This document shows positions 25,559 to 35,364 of a stretch of DNA of 64,000 bases, in pieces. The DNA is from Proteiniphilum acetatigenes DSM 18083 (lineage in GTDB: Bacteria; Bacteroidota; Bacteroidia; Bacteroidales; Dysgonomonadaceae), in NCBI RefSeq assembly GCF_000380985.1, contig NZ_KB905692.1, positions 372,001-436,000 on the forward strand. Reading direction: 5' to 3'. A program made the translations under genes and the position numbers. The notes below the pieces were generated by a model. The model was not told the origin of the DNA, did not search any database, and saw only the letters and a program-made list of their open reading frames with translations. How positions within the stretch are numbered: the stretch's first letter is position 1; each line of letters begins with the position of its first letter.

Positions 25559-26899
25559 TTATCTGTTGAATTCAAGCACCTTTCCAAACACGCCTTCAGT
25601 CACACTTCCATTTTGGTAGACAATATTTCCGTTAACCAAAGTCGTATGGATTGAACAACCAAAGGTTTCTCCCTCAAAGGGTGACCAGCCGCATTTGTAA
25701 AGCAGGTTCTCCGGAGTGACGGTATATGGCGTCGAAGGATCGACCAATACCAGATCAGCATAATAACCCTCTCTAATAAACCCTCTCCCTCGAATCCGGA
25801 ATAGTTGCGCCGGTGCATGACACATCTTTTCAATCACCAGCTCCTTGCTGTAAAGTCCTTTTTTCATCAATTCAAACATCACCTGCAGGGAGTGCTGTAC
25901 CAACGGGCCTCCTGAGGCAGCCTGCAATACCCCACCCTCTTTTTCACTCAACAAATGAGGTGCGTGATCGGTAGCCACTACATCGAGTTTACCGGTTTTC
26001 AACGCTTCCCGCAAAACCTCCCTGTCTTCTGCCGTTTTTACGGCAGGATTCCATTTAATGCGCGCTCCCAGTTTTTCATAATCCTCATCGGAGAACCATA
26101 AATGGTGTACACATACTTCGGCTGTGATCTTTTTCTCTTCCAACGGCTTCACTTCAAACAGACTCATCTCGCGGGCAGTAGAAAGATGTAACACATGCAA
26201 CTTCGAACCATATTTATCGGCCAGTTCCACGGCATGGGCTGATGACTGATAACATGCTTCTGCACTGCGGATTATCGGATGATACTGAATAGGGATGAAT
26301 TCACCATATTTCTTTTTATAGGTATCGATATTTTTTCGGATGATTTCCTCTTTCTCACAATGGGTGGCGATCAGCGTATCGACTTCGGCAAAGATCCGTT
26401 GAAGCGCCTGGTCATTATCCACCAGCATATTCCCCGTGGAGGAGCCCATAAAGACTTTCACTCCACAGATCTGCTTATAATCCGCTTTTCTCAGTTCGCC
26501 CATATTATCATTGGTAGCTCCCAGATAAAAAGAGAAATTGGCGACTGATTTTCCTGCCGCCATTTCCATTTTTTGGCAAAGGGCATCCCAGGTGACCGTC
26601 TGCGGATTGGTATTGGGCATTTCCATATAAGAAGTCACACCTCCTGCCACTGCCGCACGACTTTCGGTATAGATATCTCCTTTATGTGTGAGTCCGGGAT
26701 CACGAAAATGTACCTGGTCGTCGATCACTCCCGGCATCAGCCACAAACCGCGGGCATCGATCACCTGCCGGCAGGCATTCAGCACCGCTTCCGGCACCTC
26801 TTCCCTGAAAATCCGGGAAATCCTTTCTCCTTCCAGAAGCAGCGATCCGGTAAAACTGCTTCCCTCGTTAATTATTGTTGCCTTATGAATAAGAATCAT
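25559..26899 (-). CDS. pyrC: Dihydroorotase
   Basis: Zinc amidohydrolase closing carbamoyl-aspartate to dihydroorotate in pyrimidine synthesis; 446 aa, class I length. Motifs include PGVIDDQVHFRDPGLTHKGD near residue 56, VAGGVTSYMEMPNT, VKVFMGSSTGNML, ATHCEKEE, LHVLHLSTAREM and the catalytic VVATDHAPHLLSEKEGG. In the usual DxHxH metal motif the first histidine is replaced by glutamine (Q62, with H64 kept). I believe this also occurs in other Bacteroidota proteins, so activity need not be lost. It overlaps the start of its upstream neighbour's stop by 4 nt (ATGA), so the two are translationally coupled. Confidence 0.92.
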   Translation of the reverse strand: MILIHKATIINEGSSFTGSLLLEGERISRIFREEVPEAVLNACRQVIDARGLWLMPGVIDDQVHFRDPGLTHKGDIYTESRAAVAGGVTSYMEMPNTNPQTVTWDALCQKMEMAAGKSVANFSFYLGATNDNMGELRKADYKQICGVKVFMGSSTGNMLVDNDQALQRIFAEVDTLIATHCEKEEIIRKNIDTYKKKYGEFIPIQYHPIIRSAEACYQSSAHAVELADKYGSKLHVLHLSTAREMSLFEVKPLEEKKITAEVCVHHLWFSDEDYEKLGARIKWNPAVKTAEDREVLREALKTGKLDVVATDHAPHLLSEKEGGVLQAASGGPLVQHSLQVMFELMKKGLYSKELVIEKMCHAPAQLFRIRGRGFIREGYYADLVLVDPSTPYTVTPENLLYKCGWSPFEGETFGCSIHTTLVNGNIVYQNGSVTEGVFGKVLEFNR

Positions 26900-27666
26900 G
26901 ATGAGCGGTTTATTATCCCGATCTCTTCGGGACGTGATTTTATTTTTCCGGTGGCTTTACGGCGACGCAGGTCAATCACTCCGAAAAATGCTTCGCCGAA
27001 AATGCTTGAGTTCATCTTTGAGGTGCCGAGCCTTCTGTTCACAAAGATCACCGAAACCTCTTTTATCCTGAATCCAAGCACATAAGCCGTATATTTCATT
27101 TCGATCTGGAAAGCATATCCTTTGAACCTGATATGATCGAGGTCAATTGTTTCTAACACTTTCCGCCGGTAGCAGACAAATCCGGCAGTGGTATCCTTTA
27201 CATTAAGCCCTGTGATAACACGTACATACTTCGAGGCAAAGTAAGACATTAACACACGTCCTATCGGCCAGTTTACCACATTCACGCCGGTAACATAACG
27301 AGATCCGACGGAAACATCGTACCCCTCGTCGTGACAGGCAGAATACAGCCTGGGAAGATCATCAGGATTGTGTGAAAAATCGGCATCCATCTCAAAAATA
27401 TAGCCATAAGAGCGTGCCAATGCCCATTTGAACCCATGAATATAGGCGGTACCCAGGCCTAGCTTACCTATCCTTTCCTCGATGAACAGGCGACCGCTAA
27501 ACTCTTCCGATATTAAATTGTGCACTATGGAAGCCGTTCCGTCGGGAGATCCGTCGTCAATCACCAGAATATGAAAATCCTTCTCCAAAGCAAAAACCGC
27601 CCTGATGATATTCTCGATATTCTCTTTTTCATTGTAGGTAGGTATGAGTACAATACTGTCTGACAT
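26896..27666 (-). CDS. Polyprenol-phosphate mannosyltransferase (DPM1-like GT2)
   Basis: 256 aa family-2 glycosyltransferase of the dolichol-phosphate mannose synthase type, which moves mannose (or glucose) from a nucleotide sugar to polyprenyl phosphate at the inner leaflet. Motifs are IVLIPTYNEKENIENII at the N-terminus, LVIDDGSPDGTA, the metal-binding EMDADFSHNPDDLPRL and VGSRYVTGVNVVNWPIGR. No long C-terminal membrane domain, so it is the soluble DPM1-like form. First gene of a two-gene unit with pyrC. Confidence 0.93.
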   Translation of the reverse strand: MSDSIVLIPTYNEKENIENIIRAVFALEKDFHILVIDDGSPDGTASIVHNLISEEFSGRLFIEERIGKLGLGTAYIHGFKWALARSYGYIFEMDADFSHNPDDLPRLYSACHDEGYDVSVGSRYVTGVNVVNWPIGRVLMSYFASKYVRVITGLNVKDTTAGFVCYRRKVLETIDLDHIRFKGYAFQIEMKYTAYVLGFRIKEVSVIFVNRRLGTSKMNSSIFGEAFFGVIDLRRRKATGKIKSRPEEIGIINRSS

Positions 27667-27727
27667 AAAGGAGAAATTTTTTCAAAAGTACGATTTTTCA
27701 GCTACAAATAAAAAAGATTGAGGAATA

Positions 27728-27759
27728 TTTTGTTTTTTGAATAAAATGATCTATCTTTG
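27728..27759 (+). promoter_or_regulatory. Promoter of the initiator tRNA gene
   Basis: TTTTG ending at 27732, a 19-nt spacer and TATCTTTG at 27752-27759, an exact Bacteroidota consensus. The predicted start is about 17 nt before the tRNA 5' end. Confidence 0.75.
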
Positions 27760-27782
27760 CAGTCCAATTAAGGAAAACAGAT

Positions 27783-27855
<73 letters not shown>

Positions 27856-27936
27856 CACTTGAAAAAGCCGGCTTTCGTAACAGAGAGTCGGCTCTTTTAT
27901 AGGTATATTGAGAACTATTTCTTATTTTTTATTGCT

Positions 27937-28533
27937 ATGATAAAAAAAGTTTTTGTTACTTATGCCGTAAAGGAAGAATTTATTCCCTTAAAGTCTGAAG
28001 GCTGCAATATCGTACATATACAGACAGGAGTCGGTAAGACAAAATCGGCCTATATCTTAACAAAATATATTTGTCAAAACAAACCGGATTTAGTATTGAA
28101 TATTGGGACAGCAGGCACTTTGATACATGACATCGGAGATATTTTCATTGCGAATCATTTCATTGATCGGGATTATGAAGCAACTCAATTGCCCGGGATA
28201 GAATATGAGATCAACGGTATAGAGTTACTTGGCTCCACCAATTTATCCTTAAGAAACCGGATAATGAAATATGAAAAACAAGGTATTTGCAGTACCGGAG
28301 ATACTTTCATTACCGAAGCGGCCTCTTTTCAGGGAGATATTGTGGATATGGAAGCCTATGCGCAGGCGTATGTGTGCAAAGAGTTGAATGTGACGTTCCT
28401 TTCCGTGAAATATATTACAGATATAATCGGCAGAAATTCTGTTAAACATTGGGAAAACAAACTTGCTGAAGCACGCGCCGGACTGGCTGTATGGTTTGAA
28501 GAACAGAATATATTATCAGCATTGTGCAACTGA
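27937..28533 (+). CDS. MTA/SAH-nucleosidase-like phosphorylase-family protein
   Basis: 198 aa when started at the ATG at 27937 (MIKKVFVTYAVKEEF); an earlier in-frame ATG at 27859 begins 4 nt past the tRNA and is unlikely. PNP/UDP phosphorylase fold: the glycine-rich VLNIGTAGTL, then IGDIFIANHFIDRD, the STGDTFITE segment and VDMEAYAQAYVCKE with the Met-Glu that holds ribose in nucleosidases. DIIGRNS supplies the late catalytic aspartate. Probably hydrolyses methylthioadenosine or a related nucleoside; shorter than Pfs, so the exact substrate is uncertain. Confidence 0.82.
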   Translation: MIKKVFVTYAVKEEFIPLKSEGCNIVHIQTGVGKTKSAYILTKYICQNKPDLVLNIGTAGTLIHDIGDIFIANHFIDRDYEATQLPGIEYEINGIELLGSTNLSLRNRIMKYEKQGICSTGDTFITEAASFQGDIVDMEAYAQAYVCKELNVTFLSVKYITDIIGRNSVKHWENKLAEARAGLAVWFEEQNILSALCN

Positions 28534-28540
28534 TATTTTC

Positions 28541-29143
28541 CTACAGTTTTATCACAGGTAAAGACCAATGGTAGCGAACGGCAAAAAGTCGAATAGTGAT
28601 AATGGATATAATAGTAGCCAAATAGACTGAATTCTGAGTCAACCCCCAGTATTGAGTCAAGAAAAATATACCCCCACCGATAATGCACGCCGTGGCATAA
28701 ATCTCTTTTTTAAAGATGATCGGTACATCATTACAAAGCGTATCTCTGATCACTCCTCCAAAACAAGCGGTTACCGTACCTAAAAGGACACATACTATAG
28801 GGTGCAAACCGATTAACAGGCCTTTTTGTATCCCAATAAGCGTAAAAATTCCTATTCCTATTGTATCGAACAGTAAAAGGGATTTCCGAAGTTTATTCAG
28901 ACTTTTCCTGAAGAAAATCGTAACAATAATGGCAGCAATCACTATGTAAAGATATTCAAGGTTAAGCAACCAGGTTACAGGCATATTTCCGATGAGCATA
29001 TCCCTCAATGTCCCTCCCCCTATAGCCGTTACGGCAGCAATAATAGCAATACCAAAAATATCGAATCTCTTCTCTATGGCTGTAAGCGTTCCTGAAATAG
29101 CAAAAGCTACTGTACCTATTATATCTAATACTGAAAATAACAT
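28541..29143 (-). CDS. TRIC/UPF0126-family membrane channel protein
   Basis: 200 aa with about seven membrane helices in two inverted repeats. Each repeat carries the family's glycine-rich kink and R-D motif: GGGTLRDMLIG and FGGVIRDTLCND. Prokaryotic members are related to trimeric intracellular cation channels; some bacterial homologues are annotated as glycine transporters. Function here is undetermined. Convergent with the nucleosidase gene with a 7-nt gap. Confidence 0.88.
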   Translation of the reverse strand: MLFSVLDIIGTVAFAISGTLTAIEKRFDIFGIAIIAAVTAIGGGTLRDMLIGNMPVTWLLNLEYLYIVIAAIIVTIFFRKSLNKLRKSLLLFDTIGIGIFTLIGIQKGLLIGLHPIVCVLLGTVTACFGGVIRDTLCNDVPIIFKKEIYATACIIGGGIFFLTQYWGLTQNSVYLATIISIITIRLFAVRYHWSLPVIKL

Positions 29144-29279
29144 TTGTGACGTGGGGGTTGAGTCTTAAAATACCTATAACATCGGCATGACAATTACTCT
29201 CATGCTCGCTTCATAAACAATTGCAAAATGATTTTGTTCCAGACCGGATAGAGAAGAAAACGTTGAGTAAATCATAAAA

Positions 29280-29314
29280 AAGTGCCGCCGGATAAATTCC
29301 GACGGCACTTTTTT
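29280..29314 (-). terminator. Terminator of the mannan locus
   Basis: AAGTGCCG-CCGGA pairs with TCCG-CGGCACTT around TAAAT with one mismatch, flanked by A- and T-runs so it can work on both strands. It lies 16 nt past the GH92 stop codon. Confidence 0.85.
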
Positions 29315-29329
29315 ATTGAATGTTGAACC

Positions 29330-31627
29330 TTATTTTTTCTCGTTGGAGAAGGAATAGGGAAAATCGGACTCATTGATGCCGCGTGTCTTATTGGGCGTGG
29401 CAGACATGGAAAAGTCGATTTTTGCTCCATTTATCAACTGATCATGGGTAAAGTAGTTCTTTGTATACTGCTGTCCGTTTACTTTGATATCGGAAACATA
29501 TCTCGTCTCACTACTGTTATCCGGAGCATTGATCTCAATTTTGTTCCCGTTTTCCAGATGAACGGTCATCTTATTGAACAACGGAGATCCTATCACATAC
29601 TGGTCGGTACCGGGACAAACCGGATAGAACCCGAGTGCGGAGAAGACATACCACGCCGAAGTCTGTCCGTTATCCTCATCACCGCAATAGCCGTCAGGAT
29701 GGTGGCTATAGAGCTTATCCATCACCTCGCGTATCCAATACTGGCCTTTCCACGGTTCACCCGCATAGTTATAAAGATAGAGCATATGCTGAATGGGTTG
29801 ATTGCCGTGCGCGTACTGCCCCATATTCATCACCTGCATCTCACGGATCTCATGGATCACTCCTCCATAGTAGCTGTCATCAAAAATAGGAGGCATCACA
29901 AATACGGAATCGAGCATATTCACAAACTCCTTCTTGCCGCCCATCAGGTCGATCAATCCCTGCGGGTCGTGGAATACCGACCATGTGTAGTGCCAGCTAT
30001 TCCCTTCCGTAAAGGCATCTCCCCATTTCGTGGGACTGAAAGGGGACTGGAACGAACCGTCTTTATTGCGTCCGCGCATCAGTTTATGCTCCGGCGAATA
30101 AAGGTTCCGGTAGTTCTGACTGCGTTTGGCAAACCGGTCGATCTCCTCCTGGGGACGATTCAGCGCTTTGGCCAGTTTGTAGATGGTCCAGTCGGCATAG
30201 GCATACTCCAGCGTACGTGCGGCATTTTCATGGATCTTTACATCATAGGGAACATAGCCTAATGTATTGTAATATTCATGACCTAAACGCCCTGTGGAGG
30301 AGACCTTAGGGTGCACATTTTCAGTACCGTGCAACATCGCCTCGTAGAGCGTTTCGATATCGTATCCGCGTAAACCTTTCAAATAGGCGTCAGCCACCAC
30401 CGAAGCCGAATTGTTGCCGATCATGATACCCCGGTGGCCGGGACTTGCCCATTCCGGCAGGAATCCGCTCTCCTTATATGTATTGACCAGTCCTTGTTGT
30501 ATTTCCACATTCACCGACGGGTAGACCAGGTTCAGGAAGGGAAAGAGTGCACGGAATGTATCCCAGAATCCGGTATCGGTATACATATATCCGGGAAGGA
30601 CCTCACCGTTATAGGGGCTGTAATGGATGATGTTTCCTTTCGCATCGATCTCATAGAATTTGCGGGGGAACAGCGTAGAGCGGTAGAAAGTAGAATAGAA
30701 CGTACGTCTCTGATCGAGGTTACCACCTTCTATCTCTATTTTGCCAAGCACCTTGTTCCAGACGTCACGACCTTCCTTTTTCACCGTTTCAAAATCTTTC
30801 TCGGTAACCTCTTTCAGGTTTTGCCAGGCCTGTTCGTAACTGATGAAAGAAGAGGCCACTTTTGCGATCACCTTTTCCCCCCGTTGGGTAGAGAAGCCGA
30901 TAAAAGCACCGGTATGATTGGCTTCAGCCTTATTGCCCTGCTGTTGGATATCTCCGTCCTTCACCACATTTTTGTATTGGAACGGTTTATCGAACTGAAC
31001 CACAAAATAGTTTTTGAAGTTTTCCGGTACACCTCCGCTATTGCGCGTAGTGTAACCGATAATGGCATTCTTTTCAGGCAGGATCTCTATTGCCGATCCT
31101 CTGTCGAATGCGTCGACCAGCACATAGGCTTTTTCCGTTTCGGGAAACGTGAAACGGAAAACGGCAGCCCGTTCGGTCGGCGTAATCTCTGTAGTAATAT
31201 CATAATCGGCAAGATAAACGCTATAGTAATAGGGTTTTGCCACTTCGGCCTTGTGCGAATACCAGCTGGCTCTTTTTTCCTGATCGAATTCCATCCTGTC
31301 AGTCATCGGAAAAATGGAGAACTGCCCGTAATCATTCATCCAGGGACTCGGTTGATGGGTTTGCTTAAACCCGTTCAGTTTGTAGTCGGTATAAACATAT
31401 TGCCAGCCATCACCAATCTTGCGGGTCTGGGGCGTCCAGAAGTTCATCCCCCAGGGAACAGCTATGGCCGGGTAGGTATTTCCGTGAGACAGGGGAAACT
31501 CGGACATGGTCCCCATCAGGATATTTACATAATCGACCGGCGTGTTCTCTGATTGTGTTGCTGCCTTTCCGGTATATCCTGCACACAGCGACAATACAGT
31601 CGCAATAACAAATAATTTTCTTTTCAT
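29330..31627 (-). CDS. GH92 exo-alpha-mannosidase
   Basis: 765 aa, signal peptide 1-22, so periplasmic or surface-exposed. GH92 enzymes are calcium-dependent inverting exo-mannosidases, commonly alpha-1,2. The family signature is visible from VDYVNILMGT and HGNTYPAIAVPWGMNFWTPQ at the N-terminus. The C-terminal block has GNQPIQHMLYLYNYAGEPWKG, the catalytic region YCGDEDNGQTSAWYVFSALG and FYPVCPGTDQYVIGSP. Last gene of a locus with GH125, SusD, SusC, FecR and sigma, it would remove mannose from imported alpha-mannan or high-mannose oligosaccharides. It starts 21 nt after the GH125 stop. Confidence 0.95.
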   Translation of the reverse strand: MKRKLFVIATVLSLCAGYTGKAATQSENTPVDYVNILMGTMSEFPLSHGNTYPAIAVPWGMNFWTPQTRKIGDGWQYVYTDYKLNGFKQTHQPSPWMNDYGQFSIFPMTDRMEFDQEKRASWYSHKAEVAKPYYYSVYLADYDITTEITPTERAAVFRFTFPETEKAYVLVDAFDRGSAIEILPEKNAIIGYTTRNSGGVPENFKNYFVVQFDKPFQYKNVVKDGDIQQQGNKAEANHTGAFIGFSTQRGEKVIAKVASSFISYEQAWQNLKEVTEKDFETVKKEGRDVWNKVLGKIEIEGGNLDQRRTFYSTFYRSTLFPRKFYEIDAKGNIIHYSPYNGEVLPGYMYTDTGFWDTFRALFPFLNLVYPSVNVEIQQGLVNTYKESGFLPEWASPGHRGIMIGNNSASVVADAYLKGLRGYDIETLYEAMLHGTENVHPKVSSTGRLGHEYYNTLGYVPYDVKIHENAARTLEYAYADWTIYKLAKALNRPQEEIDRFAKRSQNYRNLYSPEHKLMRGRNKDGSFQSPFSPTKWGDAFTEGNSWHYTWSVFHDPQGLIDLMGGKKEFVNMLDSVFVMPPIFDDSYYGGVIHEIREMQVMNMGQYAHGNQPIQHMLYLYNYAGEPWKGQYWIREVMDKLYSHHPDGYCGDEDNGQTSAWYVFSALGFYPVCPGTDQYVIGSPLFNKMTVHLENGNKIEINAPDNSSETRYVSDIKVNGQQYTKNYFTHDQLINGAKIDFSMSATPNKTRGINESDFPYSFSNEKK

Positions 31628-31648
31628 TCCTTTTTATTGATTATCGGA

Positions 31649-33097
31649 CTATATCGAGTTGACTAAATCCATTTTTCCTTTTCCTTCCAAATCCACGATC
31701 AACTCTCCAAACAGGGTATTTACCCAGGCAAACCATTTCCGGGTAAATTTAGCCGGATCATCCTTATGGAACGACTCATGCATAAAGCCTGTATCTCCAT
31801 CGGTATCGCGCAACATCCGCAGGCAATCCCGGATCTCATCGTCGCTACTGCTGGTCTGTGCACGCATAATAATGCTCATCGGCCAGACCATATCATATCC
31901 GATATGCGGGCCTCCGATACCCTCTCCGGCAGTTCCTCTGAAGAAGTAAGGATTATCTTCACTCCATACCAGTTTACGAGTATTCTGATAAATGGGATCA
32001 TTTTGTGCAACGCCATCCAAATAAGGCATCGCCAACAAACTGGGTATATTGGCGTCATCCATGAAATAGGCATTGCCAAAGCCATCTACTTCAAAAGCAT
32101 ACACTTTTCCATATTTGGGATGCTCTACAATGGCGTACTGCTTAAGCGCATTGCTCACCTCGTCGGCCAATGCCTTGCTTTCAGCTGCCAGCATATTGTC
32201 TCCGGCAACTTTTTCGGCAATCTCAGCGATCTGTTTCAGTGAAGTGACGGCAAAAAAGTTGGATGGAACAAGAAACTGGAAGGTAGTAGCGTCATCCGAC
32301 GGACGGAACGTAGAGACGATCAAACCCACCGGGTTGACCGGATTACCGTAGCCATCGTTGTTCACCGTATCTAATTGACGTTCAGTTACCCGTTGAAATT
32401 TATAAGGGCCGAGACCCTCTTTACGTTGCTGCTCTTTGAATGTTTTTATCACGAGCCCCATCGCCTTTTTCCAATCGGCATCGAAAACGGAAGTATCGCC
32501 TGTCGTTTTCCAGTAGTTGTAAGCGAGCCTTACCGGATAACAAAGCGAATCGATCTCCCATTTACGTTCATGCAGCATCGGTTTCATTTCTGTGCGGTCG
32601 CTTACCCAATGCCCGTTGGGGTTGGGCTCCGCATAAAAAGCGTTGGCATAAGGATCGATAAGAATACATTGTGTTTGCCGGTTGATCACCCCTGCGATCA
32701 GTTGCTTCAGTTCTGCATCGGATTTTGTAAGCGGCAGATAAGGCCATACCTGTGCCGACGAATCCCGGAGCCACATGGCATCGATATCGCCGGTGATCAC
32801 AAAGGTATCGGGCTTACCGTTTTTCATACTGAAATTGACCGTTGTATCCAGCGTATTGGGAAAACAGTTCTCAAACATCCATGCCAGTTTGGGGTCTTTT
32901 ATCTTTGCTTTGACCCTTGTAATGGTTTGTTCTACGGCAACCGAAGTAAAATGCCGGTCACCCGTTGCAGGACGGTTGGAAACAAATTTTCTCTTGGCAG
33001 CCTCTCCTCTTACCGATGAGGCGGCCCAGGCAGGATGTATGGCAAGTGCAGTTAATCCCATCGCGGTCTTTTTAATAAAATTTCTACGCGTTGTCAT
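31649..33097 (-). CDS. GH125 exo-alpha-1,6-mannosidase with Tat-type signal
   Basis: 482 aa. GH125 (formerly DUF1237) enzymes are metal-independent inverting exo-alpha-1,6-mannosidases. Family motifs are DAMWLRDSSAQVWPYL, YANAFYAEPN, DRTEMKPMLHERKWEIDSLC, RPSDDATTFQFLVPSNFFAV, GTAGEGIGGPHIGYDMVWPM and the C-terminal MHESFHKDDPAKFTRKWFAW. The N-terminus TTRRNFIKKTAMG followed by a hydrophobic stretch is a twin-arginine signal, suggesting export in folded form to the periplasm. Together with GH92 downstream it forms an alpha-mannan debranching pair. Confidence 0.95.
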   Translation of the reverse strand: MTTRRNFIKKTAMGLTALAIHPAWAASSVRGEAAKRKFVSNRPATGDRHFTSVAVEQTITRVKAKIKDPKLAWMFENCFPNTLDTTVNFSMKNGKPDTFVITGDIDAMWLRDSSAQVWPYLPLTKSDAELKQLIAGVINRQTQCILIDPYANAFYAEPNPNGHWVSDRTEMKPMLHERKWEIDSLCYPVRLAYNYWKTTGDTSVFDADWKKAMGLVIKTFKEQQRKEGLGPYKFQRVTERQLDTVNNDGYGNPVNPVGLIVSTFRPSDDATTFQFLVPSNFFAVTSLKQIAEIAEKVAGDNMLAAESKALADEVSNALKQYAIVEHPKYGKVYAFEVDGFGNAYFMDDANIPSLLAMPYLDGVAQNDPIYQNTRKLVWSEDNPYFFRGTAGEGIGGPHIGYDMVWPMSIIMRAQTSSSDDEIRDCLRMLRDTDGDTGFMHESFHKDDPAKFTRKWFAWVNTLFGELIVDLEGKGKMDLVNSI

Positions 33098-33453
33098 AAT
33101 TAAATTATATGAGTTATTATACTATCTTCTGATCGGATTTAAAAATTCCAAAACAACAAATGGACTGTATCGTTATCCCTGTTATTGAAACTGTCTGAAA
33201 AACGGGAACTAAAATAGAAGTTCCTAAGAACGTGTGCAACTATTTTACGGATATATTCATGTTTGATTGTATTTATTAAGATTTTGAAACATCCACTTGT
33301 CAATGTATATATACTGTACAATACCTCCTCAACCTTTTTTTACCCAATCTACCAAATTAAAGGATCAATTCTCCTATAAAATAAGGTTGCCCAAAATCAA
33401 ATCGTTATTCAGACAACCTTATTCATACTTATATTACCGGTGTTATCAAATTT
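33098..33453. other. Gap between SusD and GH125 of the mannan locus
   Basis: 356 nt without a gene. An ATAAGGTTG/CAACCTTAT stem (33381-33389 with 33414-33422) sits about 30 nt past the SusD stop and may reduce read-through into the enzyme genes. I found no clear promoter. Confidence 0.4.
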
Positions 33454-35352
33454 TCACCAACCCGGATTTTGCACCAATCCCGGAGTTCTTCTTAATTCAT
33501 CCGTCATTATCGGGAACAGGTAATGTCTTGGCGTTTCGAATACACGGCCTTCCTGGATTTCAAATCGTTGCATTCTATATTTTTTACCGTTCACTTCTAT
33601 TTTCCCATTCTCATCTTCAACGGGTCTCATTCCATGAGACCAACGTTGTGTTTTAGGATACGGCCAGCTATCGGCATTCACATACGCATTTTCAAGTGCG
33701 ATTTCGGCCGGATCATCGGGCTCGAGGTATAACCGTGTATGCCAGATACGATGGTTTTCATAGAATAATTCAACACGACGCTCCCTTTGTATATATTCGT
33801 TCATCAACTCTTTGTCCGTTCTTGCGGCCGGTGGAATGGGAGCCATAAAAGAACGTGCGCGTATCTCATTCAGTATATCGTATATCTCTTCATTGGGACC
33901 GGTTGTCTCATTTACAGCTTCACAATAGATATACATTATTTCGGGGAGCCGCCAGATAGCCGGGCCATTGATTATATGTCCACCATCGCCTCTGGTCCAT
34001 CCATCCTTGTAAAATTTACGTAAATAATAACCGGTATGCGATGCGTTACCAAGATAGCTTCCGCTGACAGCGTCATTTCCTTCAGCGGTATTCAATGTTG
34101 CACCCCGATAAACAGAACCGTGGTAACGGATATCCCGGTAAAAACGGGGATCCCGCCGGACGCTTTCATACGGATTCTCATCATCGTATCCGTCCGAGAC
34201 GGCTCTGTCGGCATATATAGGATACCCATACCCATCCGGAGCAATATATTCATATTCATCTACTTGTTGCTGAAGAGGTCGCTGTCTTGCATGCCCGCCT
34301 TGCGACGGAGGCAACACATCTCCCGACCAACCGGTATCCTTATCTCTCGTCACAAACCATACCCATTCGCTTTGTATGGCATCCATATCAAAGAACATAT
34401 TCCATAAACGCCGGTAGACTTTACTATTGTTGGTATTATCGTTGTTAAGATCACCGAAATCGTTCACATCATGTTTTGAATATAAAGAATAACGTAACCC
34501 TCCGCTGTTATCTTTGGCTTCCATCACCGCTTTTGCTGCCGTTTTAGCTGCTTCCCATCTACTTGCGTCATACCCGTATTCATCTTTGTATAACCGTGTA
34601 TCGTTCGGGAAATTACCTCCGTTATACATAGGTGTGGCAGCAATCCACCTTGCCATCGCTTTCAATCCGAGACAGGCTCCTTGGTCTACACGACCAAAAT
34701 CCTGTCCTCCGTTAAAGGCTGCAACCCTGGCGTATGCCTCATCGGCATCGGCGCAAATACGTTCCACTATTTCATGTGCCGATAATTGAGTGAATGACAT
34801 ATCATCATCTGGATTTATCACATGATCCACATAGGGAACTTCACCATAAGCACGCAATAACAGAAAGTGAAGATACCCACGCAGGAAATACGTTTCCCCC
34901 ACTCTTTTCACAATATCTCCTTCCCGCCCCATTTGCGGATTGTCAGGCGTGTTGTATTTTTCCACGCCTTCCAGTATAATATTTGCTTTACGTATCTTGG
35001 TATACAGATCCCACCAATATTGGCCTACACTACTGCGATCAGGCATCCCCTGAGAGGGGCCGTAATTACCGATATGAAACTGGTGCGGGATGGCCGCTTC
35101 ATGACTACTGGCACTGGCTTCGTCCGTAATAGCAGCAGTCCCAAAGTGGTTGAAATATATGAGAGGTCTGTTTGCCAACTTGCTATCCCGGTAAAGATCT
35201 GTTACCAACTGATTGACGTAATCAAAACGGGTAAAGACTTCCTGTTCGTTTACTTTATCATCCGGCATTCTATCTAAATAATCATCACATCCCATGAATA
35301 AGAGAGATATAGATGCTATTAATCCGGCAAATAACTTTATCTTGTTCATCAT
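33454..35352 (-). CDS. SusD/RagB-family lipoprotein of the mannan locus
   Basis: 632 aa, longer than average. Lipoprotein signal ends LLFMGCDDYLD with the cysteine near residue 22. SusD family blocks: YFLRGYLHFLLLRAYGEVPYVD in the N-terminal TPR half, WRLPEIMYIYCEAVNE, and ERRVELFYENHRIWHTRLYL before the end TDELRRTPGLVQNPGW. It binds glycan at the cell surface and forms a lidded pair with SusC, whose stop codon lies 12 nt upstream. Confidence 0.94.
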   Translation of the reverse strand: MMNKIKLFAGLIASISLLFMGCDDYLDRMPDDKVNEQEVFTRFDYVNQLVTDLYRDSKLANRPLIYFNHFGTAAITDEASASSHEAAIPHQFHIGNYGPSQGMPDRSSVGQYWWDLYTKIRKANIILEGVEKYNTPDNPQMGREGDIVKRVGETYFLRGYLHFLLLRAYGEVPYVDHVINPDDDMSFTQLSAHEIVERICADADEAYARVAAFNGGQDFGRVDQGACLGLKAMARWIAATPMYNGGNFPNDTRLYKDEYGYDASRWEAAKTAAKAVMEAKDNSGGLRYSLYSKHDVNDFGDLNNDNTNNSKVYRRLWNMFFDMDAIQSEWVWFVTRDKDTGWSGDVLPPSQGGHARQRPLQQQVDEYEYIAPDGYGYPIYADRAVSDGYDDENPYESVRRDPRFYRDIRYHGSVYRGATLNTAEGNDAVSGSYLGNASHTGYYLRKFYKDGWTRGDGGHIINGPAIWRLPEIMYIYCEAVNETTGPNEEIYDILNEIRARSFMAPIPPAARTDKELMNEYIQRERRVELFYENHRIWHTRLYLEPDDPAEIALENAYVNADSWPYPKTQRWSHGMRPVEDENGKIEVNGKKYRMQRFEIQEGRVFETPRHYLFPIMTDELRRTPGLVQNPGW

Positions 35353-35364
35353 TTTTTATCTGTA

